A DNA stretch of 7,130 nucleotides. Origin: CAXMQS01 sp964195995 (GTDB lineage: Bacteria > Actinomycetota > Acidimicrobiia > Spongiisociales > JAOTWH01). Position 1 is the first letter of the stretch. Each line of letters begins with the position of its first letter. The notes below the pieces were generated by a model that saw only the letters and a program-made list of their open reading frames with translations, had not been told where the DNA came from and ran no database searches. The DNA lies in the NCBI GenBank assembly GCA_964195995.1, contig CAXMQS010000046.1:1-7130 (forward strand). The letters run 5' to 3'. Shown piece by piece: positions 4,658 through 7,130 of this stretch. The position numbers were made by a program, and so were the translations under genes.

Positions 4658-5458
4658 CTAGGAGATCGCGGGTCGCTTCGCCGATGCGAACACGCTGTCG
4701 ATTCGACCCAGGTTGACGCGGCGCAGTGGGCTGCTGAGGATGGCGATGTCGGTAAAGCCGGCCTCTTCGAGCACTCGTCTCAGGTCCTCGACCCGGAAGT
4801 GCCAGATGTGGCGGTCGAGTTTGAGGTTCCACCAGCGGGTGCCAAGCACGCGAACCGCCAGCGCGTCGAAGTTGGGGAGGGACAAGAGGAGCGTGCCGCC
4901 GGGATTGAGTAAGCCGTAGGCCGACTTGGCGAAGGCGTGCGGGTCTGACACGTGCTCGATCACGTCCCAGGCTGTGACGACGTTGGCTCGGTGGGTTTCG
5001 TCGAGGTCGCCGATCTCACCGTGAGCGATGGGCACGCCGAGATGCCTCGAGGCGGCGGCAGCGGCCGTCGGCGAGTACTCGAGCCCGTCGATCTCGTAGC
5101 CGCGTGCCGCAGCTTCCTCGAGGAACATGCCGTAGGCGCACCCGATCTCGAGCATGCGACCGGCTGGCGCTCGCAGGGTGTCGAGGTAGTCGAGGCGCCC
5201 TTTGATCCAGGTGCGCTGCAGGGTCGTTGCCATCCGGTTGGCGTATACCCCTTCTTCGAAGTAGCCGGCCGCGGCGTAGAGGTTGGCGCGACCTTCGTCG
5301 TTGAGACGGGGGCTTGCGAAGCTCTGGCCACAACCCGGGCACTCCACCAGACCGAATGGGTCGACGCTCCAGCGCTCGTGCCCCGGCTGCTGGCAACGAA
5401 AGCACACCGCATTTTCGAGGTGGTGGGAAGGAACGGTCTCTAGGTCTCTGTAGGCCAT
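4658..5458 (-). CDS. Class I SAM-dependent methyltransferase with N-terminal zinc ribbon
   Basis: This 266-residue cytoplasmic enzyme transfers a methyl group from S-adenosylmethionine to an unknown acceptor. An N-terminal zinc ribbon is formed by Cys19-x2-Cys22 and Cys40-x2-Cys43 (CFRC, CPGC) and followed by the ASPRL stretch common in this family. The Rossmann SAM motif I is MLEIGCAYGMFL (102-113). DVIEHVSDP (165-173) and LLSLPN (191-196) are typical of the Methyltransf_11/23 group. The WWNLKLDRHIWHF segment (209-221) is typical of members acting on polysaccharide or lipid-linked sugars, so a glycan substrate is likely but unproven. ATG 5458 has a strong AGGAAGG (5465-5471) at 6 nt. It is last in the leftward gene series, 54 bp after the yciI-like gene, and converges on the secreted-protein gene. 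Confidence 0.85.
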   Translation of the reverse strand: MAYRDLETVPSHHLENAVCFRCQQPGHERWSVDPFGLVECPGCGQSFASPRLNDEGRANLYAAAGYFEEGVYANRMATTLQRTWIKGRLDYLDTLRAPAGRMLEIGCAYGMFLEEAAARGYEIDGLEYSPTAAAAASRHLGVPIAHGEIGDLDETHRANVVTAWDVIEHVSDPHAFAKSAYGLLNPGGTLLLSLPNFDALAVRVLGTRWWNLKLDRHIWHFRVEDLRRVLEEAGFTDIAILSSPLRRVNLGRIDSVFASAKRPAIS

Positions 5459-5497
5459 TCACGGCCTTCCTGGGTCGGCAAGTCGGGCAACTGTAAC

Positions 5498-5510
5498 CGG
5501 CCTAGGGCCG
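5498..5510. other. Short hairpin between yciI-like and methyltransferase genes
   Basis: CGGCC (5498-5502) and GGCCG (5506-5510) form a perfect 5-bp stem over a 3-nt loop. The stem sits just after the yciI-like stop on the - strand. No U-tract follows, so it may only weaken read-through into the methyltransferase gene. Confidence 0.2.
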
Positions 5511-5512
5511 AC

Positions 5513-5839
5513 CTATACCGCCGACGTGCCGCTCTCGCGCGCCACCGCGACCCGAAACTGATGCAGGCTGGCCCGGAAGAGGCCGCTGGTGAGGAAGGGA
5601 TCGGCCTCCATGAAGGCCCGTGCTTCCTCCTCCGATTCGGTCTCGAAGATGACCACCGCGGGTCCGATGCCGTCCTGACTGCGCCCGGCTAGGACAACTA
5701 TTCCGTCAGCCGCTGCCTGACTGAGCCGCTCGAAGTGCTCGGTGCTGACACGCTCGTCCTCGGGAGTCCAGGCGTCGGGGTCGGTCGCCAGCTCGGGGCG
5801 GTCGCCGGGAAGGAAGTGATAGATGAACTGCTCGGCCAT
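5513..5839 (-). CDS. YciI-like (YCII domain) protein
   Basis: This 108-residue protein spans one alpha/beta ferredoxin-like YCII domain. Family features include FIYHFLPG near the N-terminus, the conserved His in STEHFERL (His35), VLAGRSQDG (49-57), GPAVVIFE and MEADPF (77-82) with the conserved Asp80. The exact reaction of most YCII proteins is unknown. The His-Asp pair suggests a small-molecule enzyme, and characterised relatives include chloromuconolactone dehalogenase-like proteins. I chose ATG 5839 because the domain begins right after it. A GTG at 5860 would add seven residues, and neither start has a clear ribosome-binding site. It is 36 bp after tyrA on the same strand and probably co-transcribed. 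Confidence 0.82.
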   Translation of the reverse strand: MAEQFIYHFLPGDRPELATDPDAWTPEDERVSTEHFERLSQAAADGIVVLAGRSQDGIGPAVVIFETESEEEARAFMEADPFLTSGLFRASLHQFRVAVARESGTSAV

Positions 5840-5875
5840 AGCTTCAGCGTAAGGCTCCACCAGGACAGGGCCTGA

Positions 5876-6895
5876 TCACTCGGGCGCGAAACCCTGGTCG
5901 ATGAGGGCTTGCCGGAGATCCTCGGCGTCGTTTGGGTGCACGACAAGAGTGAGAAGGCCGCCGCCGCCGTGCTCGGCGTGTCGGAGCTGAAGGTCTCGAA
6001 TGTCGGCACTGCTTCTTTCCAGTGCACGGCCGACCCGCGCGATCTCGCCAGGCTCATCGGCGAGTGGAATCTGGAGGTCCGACACCTCGGCACTGAATCG
6101 CAGGCGGGTCTCTTGTGCTCTCTGTAGACCGCGCCTCACCTCGTCTGCGCTGCCCCGGCTCAAGGCGTCTCGCCAACCTGCTAGTCGCCCTTCCAAGTTA
6201 TCTATTGCTGTGACTATCTCGTCGGCGTTCCCCGTCATCACCTCGGTCCACCACGAGGCCTCGGTCGCCGCCACCCTGGTGAGGTCACGGAAGCTGCCGG
6301 CTACCAGAGACTCAGTATGAGGCTCTTCCTCGACAAGATCGACCAGTGATGCCGCCAGGATGTGTGGCAAGTGGCTGATGTAGGCAACCGCCCGATCGTG
6401 CTCTTCGGAAGACATCATGATGGGGTTGCTGCCGAGTGACTCGACAACGATGCTCATCGACCTCAGGTCTTCCGGGTCGGCATTGTCCGTCGTCAGAATC
6501 CAGGCAGCACCGCGAAACATGTTCGCAGAGGCCATCGCCGCCCCGCTTTGAGCCCGTCCCGTCATGGGGTGGCCACCGACGAAGTGGGTGAGGTGAGATG
6601 CTGCTCGCAGCACTGGCCCCTTGACTCCGGCGACATCGGTTACGAGCGCTTCGGTCCGAATCGATCGCAGGGTGTCGATCGTTGCTTCCGGAGGTCCGGC
6701 TAGGACCACCAGGTCGGCCGGTTGCGCCAGCGGCTCATCGGTAATCGAGTCGAGAGCCCCCCGCTCGACGGCGGCTGCCAGCGAGGCGGCGTTGGGATCC
6801 GACCCGATCACCATCCATCCGGTAGATCGCAGCGCCAGCCCTATTGAGGCGCCGATCAGACCCGTGCCGCTGATGACTGCTGTGCCAGAGTTCAC
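5876..6895 (-). CDS. tyrA: Prephenate dehydrogenase with C-terminal ACT domain
   Basis: This 339-residue enzyme carries out oxidative decarboxylation of prephenate to 4-hydroxyphenylpyruvate, a step of tyrosine synthesis in the cytoplasm. A Rossmann NAD(P) site GTGLIG (10-15) is followed by GSDPN (31-35), whose Asp33 favours NAD+. TDVAGVKG (86-93) and GGHPMTG (107-113) follow, the latter carrying the His that aligns with the catalytic His of known TyrA enzymes. SHLPH (174-178) and SFRDLTRVA (201-209) are typical of the helical dimerisation/substrate domain. Residues about 272-336 (LQIPLADEPGEIARVGRALE through LLTLVVHPNDAEDLRQALI) look like an ACT domain, suggesting feedback by tyrosine. The start is GTG 6895 with no clear ribosome-binding site. 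The GTGLIG position supports it and no in-frame ATG precedes it. It begins 30 bp after the helicase stop. Confidence 0.93.
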   Translation of the reverse strand: MNSGTAVISGTGLIGASIGLALRSTGWMVIGSDPNAASLAAAVERGALDSITDEPLAQPADLVVLAGPPEATIDTLRSIRTEALVTDVAGVKGPVLRAASHLTHFVGGHPMTGRAQSGAAMASANMFRGAAWILTTDNADPEDLRSMSIVVESLGSNPIMMSSEEHDRAVAYISHLPHILAASLVDLVEEEPHTESLVAGSFRDLTRVAATEASWWTEVMTGNADEIVTAIDNLEGRLAGWRDALSRGSADEVRRGLQRAQETRLRFSAEVSDLQIPLADEPGEIARVGRALERSSADIRDLQLRHAEHGGGGLLTLVVHPNDAEDLRQALIDQGFAPE

Positions 6896-6925
6896 GGTGT
6901 GGTTGTACCAGCTATCGCATTGGAC

Positions 6926-7130
6926 CTAAGCCAGCACGACGCGCAGGAGCGCGGCTGCCCCCTCCTTGTCGAGGGGGTTGTTGAAGTTACCGCACTTGGG
7001 GGAGACAACGCATGATGGGCAACCGCTGAGGCACGGGCATTGCTCGAGGGCGTCGAGCGTTGCCTCGAGGTGCCGCTGCGCCGACTCGAAGCCGATCGGC
7101 GAGATGCCGGCGCCGCCTTGGTAGCCGTCG
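6926..7130 (-). CDS. DEAH/DECH-box helicase, C-terminal end (DUF1998/MrfA-like), cut by the window edge
   Basis: Only the last 67 residues are present; the 5' part lies beyond position 7130. The fragment begins DGYQGGAGIS and contains the cysteine cluster CPCLSGCPSCVVSPKCGN (fragment residues 31-48), followed by NPLDKEGAAALL. This is the C-terminal zinc-binding signature of MrfA/YprA-type helicases with a DUF1998 region, and of the actinobacterial 'helicase/secretion neighborhood putative DEAH-box helicase' (Rv3649 type). All five cysteines are in the expected pattern. MrfA of Bacillus takes part in repair of mitomycin-damaged DNA; the same role here is inference. The tyrA gene begins 30 bp downstream, so the two may be co-transcribed. 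The helicase points towards the tad operon, as in other actinobacteria. Confidence 0.88.
   Translation of the reverse strand, partial: DGYQGGAGISPIGFESAQRHLEATLDALEQCPCLSGCPSCVVSPKCGNFNNPLDKEGAAALLRVVLA

Noticed and set aside
4637..5443. + strand open frames opposite the methyltransferase
   Set aside because: They are shadows of the methyltransferase gene, which has clear SAM and zinc-ribbon motifs and a strong ribosome-binding site.
1..7130. CRISPR arrays, insertion sequences, tRNA or rRNA genes
   Set aside because: I saw no regularly spaced repeats, transposase motifs, terminal inverted repeats or tRNA/rRNA-like sequence.

Overview
The window is GC-rich, gene-dense, and rich in GTG/TTG starts and stop-start overlaps. 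It suggests a chromosomal segment of an actinomycete-type bacterium (Actinomycetota). A class such as Acidimicrobiia is only a guess. The main evidence is that the gene set matches the actinobacterial 'helicase/secretion neighborhood'. That conserved cluster (Rv3660c-Rv3654c next to Rv3649 in Mycobacterium tuberculosis) holds a small Tad-type pilus/secretion operon transcribed towards a DEAH/DECH-box helicase.

Left part (1-3963, + strand). A non-coding leader of about 210 bases holds a hairpin (11-45), a DosR/NarL-type dyad (132-145) and a possible promoter (159-187). It is followed by a tightly overlapping operon. The genes are a degenerate CpaE/ParA-like protein (212-754), the CpaF/TadA ATPase (745-1776), TadB-like (1773-2438) and TadC-like (2432-3049) membrane platform proteins, a 51-residue Flp/DUF4244-type pilin (3061-3216), a TadE-like pseudopilin (3213-3581) and a second TadE/TadG-like pseudopilin lacking Glu5 (3568-3963). 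Together they would form a minimal type IVb pilus machine: motor, platform, major pilin and two minor pilins. No secretin or CpaB is present, as expected for a cell without an outer membrane, and no prepilin peptidase lies in the window.

Middle (3964-4657). A palindrome-rich intergenic segment precedes a separate secreted protein of unknown function (4073-4603). That protein has an acidic body, three (W/F)G-x-L motifs and a basic tail with an 11-residue repeat. A hairpin (4625-4648) sits in the convergent gap that follows.

Right part (4658-7130, - strand). Reading leftwards from the window edge are the C-terminus of the DEAH/DECH (MrfA/DUF1998-type) helicase, prephenate dehydrogenase with an ACT domain, a YciI-like protein and a zinc-ribbon SAM methyltransferase. 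All are closely spaced on one strand. The helicase still faces the tad operon, as in other actinobacteria, but here the space between them is filled by tyrA, the yciI-like gene, the methyltransferase and the secreted protein.

Nothing here is a wholly new system. The points most worth a second look are the P-loop-less CpaE-like protein, the DosR-like operator candidate, the Glu5-less minor pilin and the uncharacterised secreted repeat protein.
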